A stretch of 64,000 bases of DNA, from contig NZ_JAAMTH010000001.1 in NCBI RefSeq assembly GCF_018283455.1, positions 3,391,501-3,455,500 on the forward strand, written 5' to 3'. This document shows positions 25,210 to 34,053 of this stretch, in pieces. Within the stretch, counting starts at the first letter, position 1. Each line of letters opens with the position of its first letter. The stretch comes from Planococcus sp. MSAK28401 (GTDB lineage Bacteria > Bacillota > Bacilli > Bacillales_A > Planococcaceae). Made by a program: the position numbers and the translations under genes. Under the pieces are notes generated by a model. The model was not told the origin of the DNA, ran no database searches, and was given only the letters and a program-made list of their open reading frames with translations.

Positions 25210-26652
25210 TTATTGTTTATCATCGATCGTTACGTCCGCGCCCATCAAGTCGAAGATGATGCCGGCATGATCTGTATTGTCCAGTTGACCCGCAAATTTC
25301 TGGCTAGCTGGCCCATAAGCATAGACCGGCACGTCTTCTCCGGTATGGCCGCCAGTTGTCCAGCCGGTGTGCGAACGCTTATCGAAAATGCGCTCGATGG
25401 CGTTATCGATGTCCAAGTATTCGCCTTCGTCCGCTGCTTTTTTGACAGAAGCGATTTCTTCTTCAGTCAAGTCCAAGTCAATATAGCGTTCCAAGGTTTC
25501 CTCTACGCCAGCACCTTCCGTAATCTCAGAAGCCATGAAATCCGGTGTCCGCTGTGCAGCGAGAATTGGCTCGGCGAACCAATTATAGACGCCGTCTGCA
25601 CCGATTGAGAAGCCGCCTGTCGAGTGGTCGGCTGTCGCCACGACCAATGTGTTTTCATCTTGCTTGGCGAATTCGATCGCTGCCTGGAATGCACGGTCGT
25701 AATCCTCCATTTCACTCATCGCTGCGACGATATCGTTGTCATGTCCTGCCCAGTCGACTTGGCTGCCTTCAACCATCAAGAAGAACCCGTCCTCGTCCTG
25801 CTTCAAGCGGTCGATCGCAGAGCGTGTCATGTCTTCAAGAGACGGCACGCTGTCCTCGCGGTCGATCATTTTCGGCAATCCGCCTTGTGCGAACAGGCCG
25901 AGCACTTGCCCGTTGTCATTTGCGAGCAGCTCTTCTTTCGATGTCACATAGCCGTAGCCTGACTCCTGGAATTCTTCCGTCAAATCGCGGTCCGTGCGGT
26001 CGAACAGTTTGGTGCCCCCGCCGAGCAAGACGTCGATTTTATGTTCGCCATCGATGCGCTCGTCGAAATAATCATCGGCGATGGCGTTCATATTGCGGCG
26101 GCTGATATCGTGCGCGCCGAATGATGCCGGTGTCGCGTGGGTGATTTCGGAACTCGCCACAAGCCCGGTCGCTTTGCCTTGTTCTTTCGCCGCTTCAAGT
26201 ACGGTTTTCACTTCCGATTCGTCGTTGTCGACCGCGATGGCATTGTTATAGGTTTTGATGCCTGCTGCCATGGCAGTGGCGGCCGAGGCTGAATCGGTGA
26301 CATTTTGATGCGCATCTTCCGGATAGGTCATTTGCTGTCCGACCAAATAAGAATCGAAAGACATTTCATCCGCGAAGCGCGCAGAAGAATCATCCTGCAA
26401 ATAACGGTAAGCGGATGTATAGGATGTGCCTACGCCGTCGCCGATCAGGAAAATGATGTTTTTCGGGGCGTCTTTCTCTTTATCCTTATCTTTATCTTTG
26501 CCTTTTCCTTTTCCAGGGTTTTTGTGTTCTTTATGTACTTCGGCTTTGCCATTCCCGTGCGCTTCAGCTGGCGCGGACTGGGTAAAACTCGTCACAGCAA
26601 CCGCTGCCACTACGGCGGCTGGAACAAGTTTCTTCATTGATTTTCGGATCAT
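25210..26652 (-). CDS. Secreted alkaline phosphatase
   Basis: A 480-residue phosphomonoesterase. An export signal (MKKLVPAAVVAAVAVTSF...AEA) is followed by a very lysine/aspartate-rich linker (repeats of GK and DK, about residues 45-60). The catalytic domain has FLIGDGVG for the first zinc site, the phosphorylated Ser in NVTDSASAATAMAAG, VEGSQVDWAGHDND, ATADHSTGG and the late His in HTGEDVPVYAYG. It frees phosphate from organic esters outside the cell. The ATG at 26652 follows GAGGAGGA. A four-hexamer Pho box lies upstream. Confidence 0.92.
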   Translation of the reverse strand: MIRKSMKKLVPAAVVAAVAVTSFTQSAPAEAHGNGKAEVHKEHKNPGKGKGKDKDKDKEKDAPKNIIFLIGDGVGTSYTSAYRYLQDDSSARFADEMSFDSYLVGQQMTYPEDAHQNVTDSASAATAMAAGIKTYNNAIAVDNDESEVKTVLEAAKEQGKATGLVASSEITHATPASFGAHDISRRNMNAIADDYFDERIDGEHKIDVLLGGGTKLFDRTDRDLTEEFQESGYGYVTSKEELLANDNGQVLGLFAQGGLPKMIDREDSVPSLEDMTRSAIDRLKQDEDGFFLMVEGSQVDWAGHDNDIVAAMSEMEDYDRAFQAAIEFAKQDENTLVVATADHSTGGFSIGADGVYNWFAEPILAAQRTPDFMASEITEGAGVEETLERYIDLDLTEEEIASVKKAADEGEYLDIDNAIERIFDKRSHTGWTTGGHTGEDVPVYAYGPASQKFAGQLDNTDHAGIIFDLMGADVTIDDKQ

Positions 26653-26701
26653 CTGGCATTCCTCCTCGTGTTTGTTAACCATCGCCAGTGTAGCGGAGGA
26701 A

Positions 26702-26740
26702 TATTAAGGAATTGTTGAGTGCGTGTATGGAATTTGTTAA
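26702..26740 (-). promoter_or_regulatory. PhoP (Pho box) array upstream of the alkaline phosphatase
   Basis: On the minus strand four hexamers TTAACA, CATACA, TCAACA and TTAATA start exactly 11 bases apart (left edges 26735, 26724, 26713, 26702). The B. subtilis PhoP target is a set of TT(A/T/C)ACA repeats with this spacing. A plausible -10 (TACACT, 26688-26693) follows, and the array is 50-90 bases before the start codon. Confidence 0.8.
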
Positions 26741-26749
26741 AGGAATCCT

Positions 26750-26763
26750 ATTTCCCGGGAAAT
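26750..26763. promoter_or_regulatory. Noc-type nucleoid-occlusion binding site
   Basis: ATTTCCCGGGAAAT, a perfect palindrome (16 bases with the flanking T and A), equals the Noc binding sequence reported for B. subtilis. It is intergenic, next to the Pho box. No noc gene is in the window, so presence of Noc in this organism is assumed. Confidence 0.7.
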
Positions 26764-26786
26764 AGTTTCGGGGATATTTCCAAATT

Positions 26787-26820
26787 AAAAACCGGCCTCA
26801 TTTAGGAGACCGGTTTTCAG
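26787..26820 (-). terminator. Terminator-like hairpin beyond repeat copy 3
   Basis: AACCGG...CCGGTT stem with A/T runs. It closely resembles the RND-gene terminator at 27117-27150 and brackets the repeat together with it. Confidence 0.6.
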
Positions 26821-26823
26821 GAC

Positions 26824-27115
26824 GTTGAAGAAGTCTATTAATACACTATAAATAATAAAGAAATCATCTTTTTATAAAAAATCAATGACCTATCTAAGTA
26901 TTTGTAGAAGCGTTTGCTCGACTCCAGTGGATCAGCGAGACGACCGAGACCCCGCAAGGCGCAAGGCGACTGAGGAGGCTTGGGCGCGAGCCCACGGAAA
27001 GCGAGACGACCGAGACCCCGCAAGGCGCAAGGCGACTGAGGAGGCTTGGGCGCGAGCCCACGGAAAGCGAGCAATAAGCTTCGGAAAATACGACTACTTT
27101 AATTTCTCTCCAATC
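26824..27115 (+). repeat. Dispersed intergenic repeat, copy 3, with internal 66 bp duplication
   Basis: Same element as copies 1 and 2, starting TTGAAGAAGTCTATTA and ending with AAGCTTCGGAAAATACGACT. It is closest to copy 1 in the core (GGATCAGCGAGACGACCGAG, GAGGAGGCTTGGGCGCGAGC). Units 26935-27000 and 27001-27066 are a perfect 66 bp tandem duplication; without it the length would be about 226 bp, as in the other copies. It is bracketed by two similar terminators. Confidence 0.85.
26935..27066. repeat. Perfect 66 bp tandem direct repeat (2 units)
   Basis: Both units run from GCGAGACGACC to CCCACGGAAA with no mismatch, followed by a partial third start (GCGAG). The unit is the GC-rich core of the dispersed repeat. 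Confidence 0.95.
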
Positions 27116-27116
27116 T

Positions 27117-27150
27117 AAAAACCGGCCCCCATTAAGGAAGCCGGTTGTGT
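27117..27150 (-). terminator. Terminator of the RND transporter gene
   Basis: On the minus strand AACCGGC pairs with GCCGGTT and is followed by a T run. Confidence 0.75.
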
Positions 27151-27155
27151 GCCGA

Positions 27156-30100
27156 TCAATCTTCGCGATCGACGAGTGATTTATTTTTCTGGAATTTGCG
27201 CAATACTTCATAGACGACCGGCACAACAATAAGTGTCAGCAAGGTCGAGGACAACAAGCCGCCAATGACGGTGATCGCCAAGTCTTGGGAGACGAGGCCC
27301 CCGCCACCGCTTGAGAGTGCCATTGGAATCATGGCGCCGATTGTGGCAATGGCCGTCATGAGGATTGGGCGCAGACGCGTCGCTCCTGCTTCAAGCAAGG
27401 CGTCGCGCACCGTCATGCCTTCGCGTTCCATATGAATGACGCGGTCGACCAGGACGATGGCGTTCGTTACCACAATCCCGATGAGCATGAGCATCCCCAT
27501 CATGACCGATACGGAAATCGTCTGGCCGGTTACGAATAGGCCAACAAATGCACCGATAACCGCAAACGGCAGCGAGAATAGGATGGCAAATGGCGCAAGC
27601 CCGCCGCCGAACGTTACCACTAGGATAAAGTAAACGATAGCGATTGCCGCGGCCATCGCAATGCCGAGCTGGGTGAAGGTTTCATTGATGTCTGCTGTCA
27701 CGCCGCCTGTTTCTATCGTCACGCCTGAAGGCAGGTCCAGTTCGTCCACGTTTTCCTGAACAGCTGCGCTTGGCGCGGACACATCATTGCCGGTCACCGT
27801 GCCGGAAACAGTCGCATAATAAGCGCCTTCCGAACGGCTCAAGGTATTCAATGTGGTGCCTTCTTCGACTTCGACCAATTCCCCGACGGTCATCATGGTG
27901 CCTGCAGCTGTTGGCACCGGTGTATCCAAGAGCTCTTCAAAAGTCGCCGCATCTTGCTGGGCATCACGCTGGACGATAACTTCAAGTTCACCGCCATCCG
28001 TGTTGACGGTCGTCAGCACTTCATTTTGGCCATTACCGGACAAAGCCATCGCGACTTGTCCCGCCGTCAGGCCGTATTGGAGAATTTCCTGCTGTTCGAT
28101 GCGCAAGGTATGCTCGACATAAGGATCTTCCGCATCGGATGTCACTTCTTCCAAGCCGTCGACATCGCTCATCGCGCCTTCGACTTGTTCGACGGTATCC
28201 AACAAGTCATCGAGGTCTTCGCTGTACAAGGTGTACGCGACTTCACTCGATGCCGCCATACCGCCACCCATCATATCCTGCTCGCCCCACTCGCCTGACT
28301 GGTCGAGTCCTGCAAGATAGTCAGTAACTTCGCTGCGGGCTTCTTCGAATTCATCGACTGAAATCGAATCATCAAAGATCAAATACAATAATGCACCGTC
28401 TCCGCCGCCCATCATCATCTGGGCCATATCGGCATTGGCTGAATCGTTGATGGATAATTGAAGGACGTCAATATCTTCGCGTTCAAGCAAGTCCTGCTCG
28501 ACCGCTTCGATGTTCTCGACAGTCTCTTCCTGCAACTCCCCTGCTGAAGGGGAATACGTGATGTACATCATTTTCTCGGTTTGCGAGCCGAGGAACGAGA
28601 AGCCAATCAATGGGGTGAGCGCCAAAGACCCGACGAGCAGCACCACCGCAATAATCGACGTGATCCATTTATGGTTCAAGGCTTTTTCCAGGAATGAACG
28701 GAACCAAAGCGCCAGCTTCCCGGTTTCTTGATGCTTGGAAGCCGTTTTCTCGCCGTATAGCTTCTTCTTGAAGAAACTATGCGACATCGCCGGCACGATG
28801 CTGACCGCTACTGCAAGCGAAGCGAGCAATGCAAACGACATCGTCAGGGCGAACGGCAAAAACAATTCGCCGACCATTCCGCCGACAAAGACCAGCGGTG
28901 CAAAGACTGCGATCGTCACAAGCGTCGACGACAAGATTGGCTTGAACATTTCGATCGTCGCCGATTGGATCAATTTGCGGCCGGATAATTTCTCTTCTTT
29001 CAAATGCATGCGCCGGTAAATATTCTCGACGACGACAATCGAGTCATCGATGACACGGCCGATTGATACGGTAATGGCACCAAGCGTCATGATATTCAAA
29101 GTGATACCGAGCCAGTTCAACAATAACAGCGCCACAAAAATAGACACTGGGATCGAGACGATCGCAATGAGCGTCGAACGGAAATCACGCAAGAACACCA
29201 AAATGATGAGTACGGCAATCAAGCCGCCGAACAAGGCTTTTTCCACCATCGCGAAGACCGATTCCTCGATCGGTTCGCCTTGGTCAAGCGTGATGTCGAC
29301 GATCAAGCCGTCTACTTCGCTTGCCAAATCCGCCATCAAATCTTTCACTTCATTGACCACGGTGACCGTATTGGCTTCCTGGCCTTTGACGATTTGAATC
29401 GCTATCGCATCTTCGCCGTTGGTGCGGGAAATCGACTGCACTTTCCCGACCAGTTCCACATCGGCAAGTTCAGACAAGGCGACAAATGGTTCCGGGTTGT
29501 CTTCTGAAGGCGTCACGGGAATCAATAATTCCTCAAACTCTTCAATAGAAGCAATCGAACCGTCGATATAGACCGCTTCTTCGCCTTCTTCAAATTCGCG
29601 AAGGCCGAGCGACAAGGCAATATTGCTCGCTTCGATCATCTGCTCGATGTCTTCTTCCGTCACTTCACGGGCAGCCATCGCCGCTTCATCGTATGTCAGG
29701 TGAATTTCTTCGACATGCTGTCCGGTGACGGTCGCAGACGCGACGCCATCGATTTTCTCGATCTCCGGCAAAATGGCCGTCTGGACACGGTCCGTCAATT
29801 CGACGATCGATTCCGTCTCACTGCTGACAGACAGTGCAACAACCGGGAACATATTGAGGCCGATCGACATGATCGATGGGGTCTCCACTTCCTCAGGCAA
29901 GTTTACGCCATCAACTGCGGATTCGAGTTCCCGCTTCTTCTCATCCATATCGACGCCGTAATCGTATTCGATCTGGATTTGGGAAACGTTTGAAGAGGAA
30001 TTCGAATAAACTGCTTTGACATCTTCCAGGCTTTCGACTGCCTGTTCGACAGGTATCGATACCTCTTCCATTACCTGTTCAGGTGCAGCGCCCGAGTAGA

Positions 30101-30251
30101 CCCCCGAGACAATCAAGTAGGGAATCGAAATATCAGGAATCGACTCCATCTTCATTTGGGTTGTTGAATAAATGCCGGCAAAGGTTACAATTAAAGTCAA
30201 CAGCCACACGGCAAATTTGTTTTTCAGAACAAAACGCACGAATCCTTGCAC
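27156..30251 (-). CDS. RND-superfamily efflux permease (AcrB/SwrC-like)
   Basis: A 1031-residue proton-driven exporter with the standard 12 helices and two large extracellular domains. The first helix is FAVWLLTLIVTFAGIYST; the pore segment includes SIPDISIPYLIVSGVYSGAAPEQVMEEV; helix 4 has GAITVSIGRVIDDSIVVVENIYRRM with the proton-relay acidic residues; TNAIVLVDRVIHMEREGMTVRDALLEAGATRLRPILMTA (two stretches) marks the C-terminal half. In B. subtilis the homologue SwrC/YerP exports surfactin and gives antimicrobial resistance. The start codon at 30251 is 98 bases from a divergent TetR gene that probably controls it. Confidence 0.92.
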   Translation of the reverse strand: MQGFVRFVLKNKFAVWLLTLIVTFAGIYSTTQMKMESIPDISIPYLIVSGVYSGAAPEQVMEEVSIPVEQAVESLEDVKAVYSNSSSNVSQIQIEYDYGVDMDEKKRELESAVDGVNLPEEVETPSIMSIGLNMFPVVALSVSSETESIVELTDRVQTAILPEIEKIDGVASATVTGQHVEEIHLTYDEAAMAAREVTEEDIEQMIEASNIALSLGLREFEEGEEAVYIDGSIASIEEFEELLIPVTPSEDNPEPFVALSELADVELVGKVQSISRTNGEDAIAIQIVKGQEANTVTVVNEVKDLMADLASEVDGLIVDITLDQGEPIEESVFAMVEKALFGGLIAVLIILVFLRDFRSTLIAIVSIPVSIFVALLLLNWLGITLNIMTLGAITVSIGRVIDDSIVVVENIYRRMHLKEEKLSGRKLIQSATIEMFKPILSSTLVTIAVFAPLVFVGGMVGELFLPFALTMSFALLASLAVAVSIVPAMSHSFFKKKLYGEKTASKHQETGKLALWFRSFLEKALNHKWITSIIAVVLLVGSLALTPLIGFSFLGSQTEKMMYITYSPSAGELQEETVENIEAVEQDLLEREDIDVLQLSINDSANADMAQMMMGGGDGALLYLIFDDSISVDEFEEARSEVTDYLAGLDQSGEWGEQDMMGGGMAASSEVAYTLYSEDLDDLLDTVEQVEGAMSDVDGLEEVTSDAEDPYVEHTLRIEQQEILQYGLTAGQVAMALSGNGQNEVLTTVNTDGGELEVIVQRDAQQDAATFEELLDTPVPTAAGTMMTVGELVEVEEGTTLNTLSRSEGAYYATVSGTVTGNDVSAPSAAVQENVDELDLPSGVTIETGGVTADINETFTQLGIAMAAAIAIVYFILVVTFGGGLAPFAILFSLPFAVIGAFVGLFVTGQTISVSVMMGMLMLIGIVVTNAIVLVDRVIHMEREGMTVRDALLEAGATRLRPILMTAIATIGAMIPMALSSGGGGLVSQDLAITVIGGLLSSTLLTLIVVPVVYEVLRKFQKNKSLVDRED

Positions 30252-30299
30252 ACAAATTCTTCCTTTCTTTGACGAAATCCATTTACTACTCTATAGTAA

Positions 30300-30313
30300 T
30301 GACCGATTGGTCA
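30300..30313. promoter_or_regulatory. TetR-type operator between the RND and TetR genes
   Basis: TGACCGATTGGTCA, arms TGACC/GGTCA, lies centrally between the divergent genes in the likely promoter overlap. A palindrome here is what a local TetR repressor would bind. Confidence 0.7.
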
Positions 30314-30349
30314 AGCATCAAATAAGTAAGGGGAAAAGAGGAATCAAAT

Positions 30350-31201
30350 ATGTCAAAAAAGCAACAGATTCTGGAATCAGCGCTTCAACTCTTTGCTGAA
30401 AATGGCATTGAAGCTACGTCTGTCCAACACATCACTCAAGAGGCAGGCATTTCTAAAGGTGCGTTCTACTTGTCTTTCCCTTCAAAAGAGTCATTGATCA
30501 AAGAAATCATTGATTCATTCATGAAAGGCTTCGTCGCTGATATTGACCGAGTAGTCAACACCTCGAAAAAACCTGACGAGAAATTGCGCCTCTATTTTCT
30601 CGCCCATCTGGCATTGCTCGAAAAGCATGCAGATTTTGCCAAGATCTATGCACAGGAGCCGATGCACGCCCTGAACGAGGAAATTTTGGAGAAACTCATC
30701 CATTACGATACGTGGATCGACCGTTCGCTGCTGTCGTTATTGGATGAGTTGTATGGCGAACAGCTTCAAGGCCGCCGCTACGACTTGCTCATTTCCATTA
30801 AAGGCTTCGTGCGCATCTACTCGCAGCTGGTGCTGTTCCATCCGTACCCGCACGATATCGAAAAAATTGCAGAGCTACTCGTCGAAAAGACCAATGTGCT
30901 GGCCGCCTACTCCACTACGGCTTACCTGACAGAAGAAATGGTCGAATTGCCGATGCCCGGCCCCGAAGAAGTGACCACCGCCGAAAAGTTGCTGTCGGTG
31001 ATCACTGAATTACTGGAAGATGAACAGCACCCGCCGCTCATTGCCGAATCGTTCTCGCTGCTTGCCGAGGAGCTCCGGTTGGAAACGCCAAGACGCGCCA
31101 TCCTCCTCGGCTTACAAGCCAATATCTACGACTACGCCCCCGCCAAATGGCTGTCGTACCTACTGAAGAAATACGAACAGAAAAAAAGCCCAGACAATTG
31201 A
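30350..31201 (+). CDS. TetR/AcrR-family transcriptional regulator
   Basis: A 283-residue regulator with an N-terminal helix-turn-helix (ILESALQLFAENGIEATSVQHITQEAGISKGAFYLSFPSKESL, in the usual order) and a long ligand-binding part. It is somewhat longer than typical TetR proteins (about 200). The ATG at 30350 follows AGAGGAA. It is divergent from the RND pump, the same layout as yerO-yerP in B. subtilis, so it probably represses the pump and itself through the palindrome at 30300-30313. Confidence 0.9.
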   Translation: MSKKQQILESALQLFAENGIEATSVQHITQEAGISKGAFYLSFPSKESLIKEIIDSFMKGFVADIDRVVNTSKKPDEKLRLYFLAHLALLEKHADFAKIYAQEPMHALNEEILEKLIHYDTWIDRSLLSLLDELYGEQLQGRRYDLLISIKGFVRIYSQLVLFHPYPHDIEKIAELLVEKTNVLAAYSTTAYLTEEMVELPMPGPEEVTTAEKLLSVITELLEDEQHPPLIAESFSLLAEELRLETPRRAILLGLQANIYDYAPAKWLSYLLKKYEQKKSPDN

Positions 31202-31215
31202 TGTCCGGGCTTTTT
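31181..31215. terminator. Bidirectional terminator between tetR and ilvE
   Basis: AAAAAGCCCaGAC / GTCcGGGCTTTTT between convergent genes. Confidence 0.8.
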
Positions 31216-31227
31216 ACATGCGCTGAT

Positions 31228-32301
31228 TTAATTGATTTCCACAGTCCAGTCCAATGTGTCTTCGACTTTGCCTGTCTGGATGCCAGTGATCGTGTCGTAC
31301 AGCTTTTGCGACAACTCACCGATCTCATGATTATTGATGATCATTTTCTGTCCTTGCCAGTTAAGTTCGCCGACCGGGGAAATGACCGCAGCCGTTCCAG
31401 TCCCGAAGACTTCTTCGACTTTTCCGGCTTGGTACGCTTCGTAAAGTTCATCGATGGCCATGCGTTTTTCCGTCACCGCAATGCCCCAGGAGTTCAACAA
31501 TTCGATGATCGACATGCGCGTGATGCCTTTCAGGATGCTGCCGTTGAGCTCAGGAGTGAACACTTCCCCGTCGATTTTAAAGAAAATGTTCATGCTGCCG
31601 ACTTCTTCGATATAGCGCTTCTCGACACCATCCAGCCACAGCACGTCCGCGTTGCCTTCTTTCTTGGCATTCGCTTGTGCCTGGTAGCCGGAAGAATAGT
31701 TACCCGCCGTTTTTGCCATTCCCGTGCCGCCTTTGACTGCGCGCGTGAACTTGTCTTCGACATGGATGACAACCGGCTGCAGGCCCCCTGGGAAATAAGA
31801 GCCGACAGGCGACAGGATGACCATGTATTTATATGTAGATGATGGCCCTACTGCCAAGTTGGCATCCGTTGAGATGATGTACGGGCGGATATAAAGCGAC
31901 GTGCCCGGCGTTTTCGGCACCCAGTCTTTTTCGAGCTTGATCAATTGCTTCAAGTGCTCAAGCGCCAAGTCTTCGTCGACCGGAGGGATGCTAAGGCGCT
32001 CACTCGATAGGTTGAGGCGCTCAAAGTTCTTCTCTGGACGGAACAGCAATACGCGCCCGTCTTCTGTGCGGTAGGCTTTCATGCCTTCAAATACTGTCTG
32101 CCCGTAATGGAAAATCATAGCTGCCGGATCCAAGGAGATCGGACCATATGGCACGATTTTCGGATCATGCCAACCTTTATCCGTTTGGTATTCCATGATG
32201 TACATATGATCAGTGAAAGTTTGGCCGAATGGAATCTGGTCTTGTGACGGCTTGTCTTTCTTCTCAGTATTTTCGATTACTTCCAATTGATAAGTCGTCA
32301 T
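31228..32301 (-). CDS. ilvE: Branched-chain amino acid aminotransferase
   Basis: A 357-residue PLP fold-type IV enzyme that interconverts Leu, Ile and Val with their keto acids. The PLP Lys is in GGTGMAKTAGNYSSG (about residue 200), EKRYIEEVGSMNIFF and SILKGITRMSIIELL are phosphate and substrate contacts, and AMIFHYGQTVFEGMKAYR is the family start block. The ATG at 32301 is eight bases after AAGGGG; an ATG two codons earlier is too close to it. A TATAAT box lies about 50 bases upstream. It is monocistronic. Confidence 0.93.
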   Translation of the reverse strand: MTTYQLEVIENTEKKDKPSQDQIPFGQTFTDHMYIMEYQTDKGWHDPKIVPYGPISLDPAAMIFHYGQTVFEGMKAYRTEDGRVLLFRPEKNFERLNLSSERLSIPPVDEDLALEHLKQLIKLEKDWVPKTPGTSLYIRPYIISTDANLAVGPSSTYKYMVILSPVGSYFPGGLQPVVIHVEDKFTRAVKGGTGMAKTAGNYSSGYQAQANAKKEGNADVLWLDGVEKRYIEEVGSMNIFFKIDGEVFTPELNGSILKGITRMSIIELLNSWGIAVTEKRMAIDELYEAYQAGKVEEVFGTGTAAVISPVGELNWQGQKMIINNHEIGELSQKLYDTITGIQTGKVEDTLDWTVEIN

Positions 32302-32416
32302 GGTCATATCCCCTTTTGCAGTATGTTTTTATTTTCACGATTTCGAATAATTATACACACTTTGCTAAGTACTGAAAAGGCTGTTCGCCAAATTCACCAA
32401 ATATCGGACCATCGGC

Positions 32417-33031
32417 TCAGCGGATTAATTCCATGAAATGCATAAGAATTTTCGCTGTTAGTCCCCAAATGACGCGGTCTTCGTATAAATAGAAAAATTC
32501 ATCCACTTGGCGTGCACGCCAGCTGTAGTTTTCGCCACCGGCAATCAAGTCATACGGAAAACTTTCCTCTGGCTGAATATCGAAATCGATGCGGTATACA
32601 CGCGGCTCGTTTTCAAGGAAAAATTTCAGCGGCACCGTGAAGACACTATCGACTTCCGGTGGATTCGGCTTAAAATCCGTTTCAGGGTCGATAAAGCCCG
32701 CAAACGAATAGACGATCATGCCAAATGGCGAGACGATGTAATCGAGCGGAAACACATTGCTGATCGCCTCTTTTTGGATGCCGAGCTCTTCCATCGTCTC
32801 ACGCAAAGCCGTCTCTTCTTCATCTTCATCCCCGCGGTCGATGCGCCCGCCTGGGAAGCATATTTCTCCCGGCTGGCGCCTCATTTCAAACGAACGCACT
32901 TCAAACAGGATATGGACGCCGTCTTCTTTTTCAATCAATGGGAGAAGAATCGCATATTTCGAGAAATCCCGGTTGCCGAGTACTTCAGGCACCCGCCCTT
33001 TGACTTTTTTCAAAATCTTTTCCGGTTCCAT
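32417..33031 (-). CDS. Nudix hydrolase, CoA pyrophosphatase type
   Basis: A 204-residue Nudix enzyme. The Nudix box GGRIDRGDEDEEETALRET followed by MEELGI (about residues 61-85) is intact, and the preceding MRRQPGEICFPGG is the NuCoA signature of NudL/YeaB-type enzymes that split coenzyme A into phosphopantetheine and adenosine diphosphate. The ATG at 33031 lies divergent to the pgeF gene. Confidence 0.88.
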   Translation of the reverse strand: MEPEKILKKVKGRVPEVLGNRDFSKYAILLPLIEKEDGVHILFEVRSFEMRRQPGEICFPGGRIDRGDEDEEETALRETMEELGIQKEAISNVFPLDYIVSPFGMIVYSFAGFIDPETDFKPNPPEVDSVFTVPLKFFLENEPRVYRIDFDIQPEESFPYDLIAGGENYSWRARQVDEFFYLYEDRVIWGLTAKILMHFMELIR

Positions 33032-33184
33032 GCCATCACCTCGACTTTCTTTTTTCCTATCTTACCAAATAATCGAAGTGCCCGGCCTTTCAATCGCTCC
33101 GGAAAGACGAAAAATCCGAATTCCCTTGTCATCTATTGGCGAACGCGCTACGCCTTCGCTACAATGGGAGCGGAGGGGATAGAC

Positions 33185-33943
33185 GTGAAACGTAAAACTT
33201 ATATCGACAACGATTCCTATATCGCGGGCCTGACCGTAAAAGACCCGCAGACAAACGGCGGCAATAACTTGGCGCTCCACGCCGGGACCCAGCGTGAGCA
33301 TTCACTTGAAAACCGTAAAGCCTTGCTTGCTTCACTTGGCTACACCATCGATGAACTCGTCTGCGCCAATCAAACCCACAGCAACCATTTCCGAAAAGTG
33401 TCACATGGGGACGCAGGCAAAGGCGCCCGGACAGTAGATAATGCGATTGCGGATACCGATGCGCTCTACACACGCGACACTGGGCTTGTTCTCTCAAGTT
33501 TCGCCGCCGATTGTGTGCCGGTGACCTTCTATCACGCAACGGAAGAGTTGATCGGCGCCGTTCATTCCGGATGGCAAGGCACCGTGAAGGAACTCATACC
33601 GCATTTGTTTGCCCATTTAATCGCCAATGAAAACTGCGCGCCGGAAGGGTTCCGCGTCCAGATCGGCATGGCGCTCAGCCAAGAGAAGTTTGAAGTGGAT
33701 GAAGACGTCTATGTGAAATTCAAAGCACTCGGCTATGCCGATCCGTTCGTCGAATTCAATGAAGAAACCGGGAAATACCATATCGACAATCAGCTCACCG
33801 TCAAAACCCAGCTGGAACGCGCAGGTATTCCTCCTGAACATATTGACATCGACCGGAGCTGCACCTTCAAGAGTCCAGACGGCTTCTCCTACCGCGAAGA
33901 CAAGCAATGCGGCCGCCACATGGCTTATATCGTTAAGAGATAG
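33185..33943 (+). CDS. pgeF: Purine nucleoside phosphorylase / laccase-domain protein (PgeF/YlmD type)
   Basis: A 252-residue protein with the metal-site motifs NQTHSNHF, SFAADCVPV and GAVHSGWQGTVKELIP, as in YfiH/YlmD, once called polyphenol oxidase and now known as zinc-dependent adenosine/inosine phosphorylases. The C terminus RSCTFKSPDGFSYREDKQCGRHMA is also typical. The GTG at 33185 follows GGAGGGGA; the frame stays open upstream but only antisense to the Nudix gene, so that part is not coding. B. subtilis YlmD lies in the division cluster; this one stands alone. Confidence 0.9.
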   Translation: MKRKTYIDNDSYIAGLTVKDPQTNGGNNLALHAGTQREHSLENRKALLASLGYTIDELVCANQTHSNHFRKVSHGDAGKGARTVDNAIADTDALYTRDTGLVLSSFAADCVPVTFYHATEELIGAVHSGWQGTVKELIPHLFAHLIANENCAPEGFRVQIGMALSQEKFEVDEDVYVKFKALGYADPFVEFNEETGKYHIDNQLTVKTQLERAGIPPEHIDIDRSCTFKSPDGFSYREDKQCGRHMAYIVKR

Positions 33944-33944
33944 C

Positions 33945-33974
33945 AAAAAGCTCTTCCTCTTAGGGAGAGCTTTT
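33945..33974 (+). terminator. Terminator of the pgeF gene
   Basis: AAAAGCTCT / AGAGCTTTT hairpin followed by CGTGTTTTT. Confidence 0.75.
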
Positions 33975-34053
33975 CGTGTTTTTAGAGTATATGGGATAGC
34001 TAAACTTTTTTGTTTTTGTGAGCAATCACTGTTCATTCATCACATAAATAGTC

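Noticed and set aside
32507-33184. N-terminal extension of the pgeF reading frame
   Set aside because: The extension is antisense to the Nudix gene; the GTG at 33185 with GGAGGGGA gives the normal family length.
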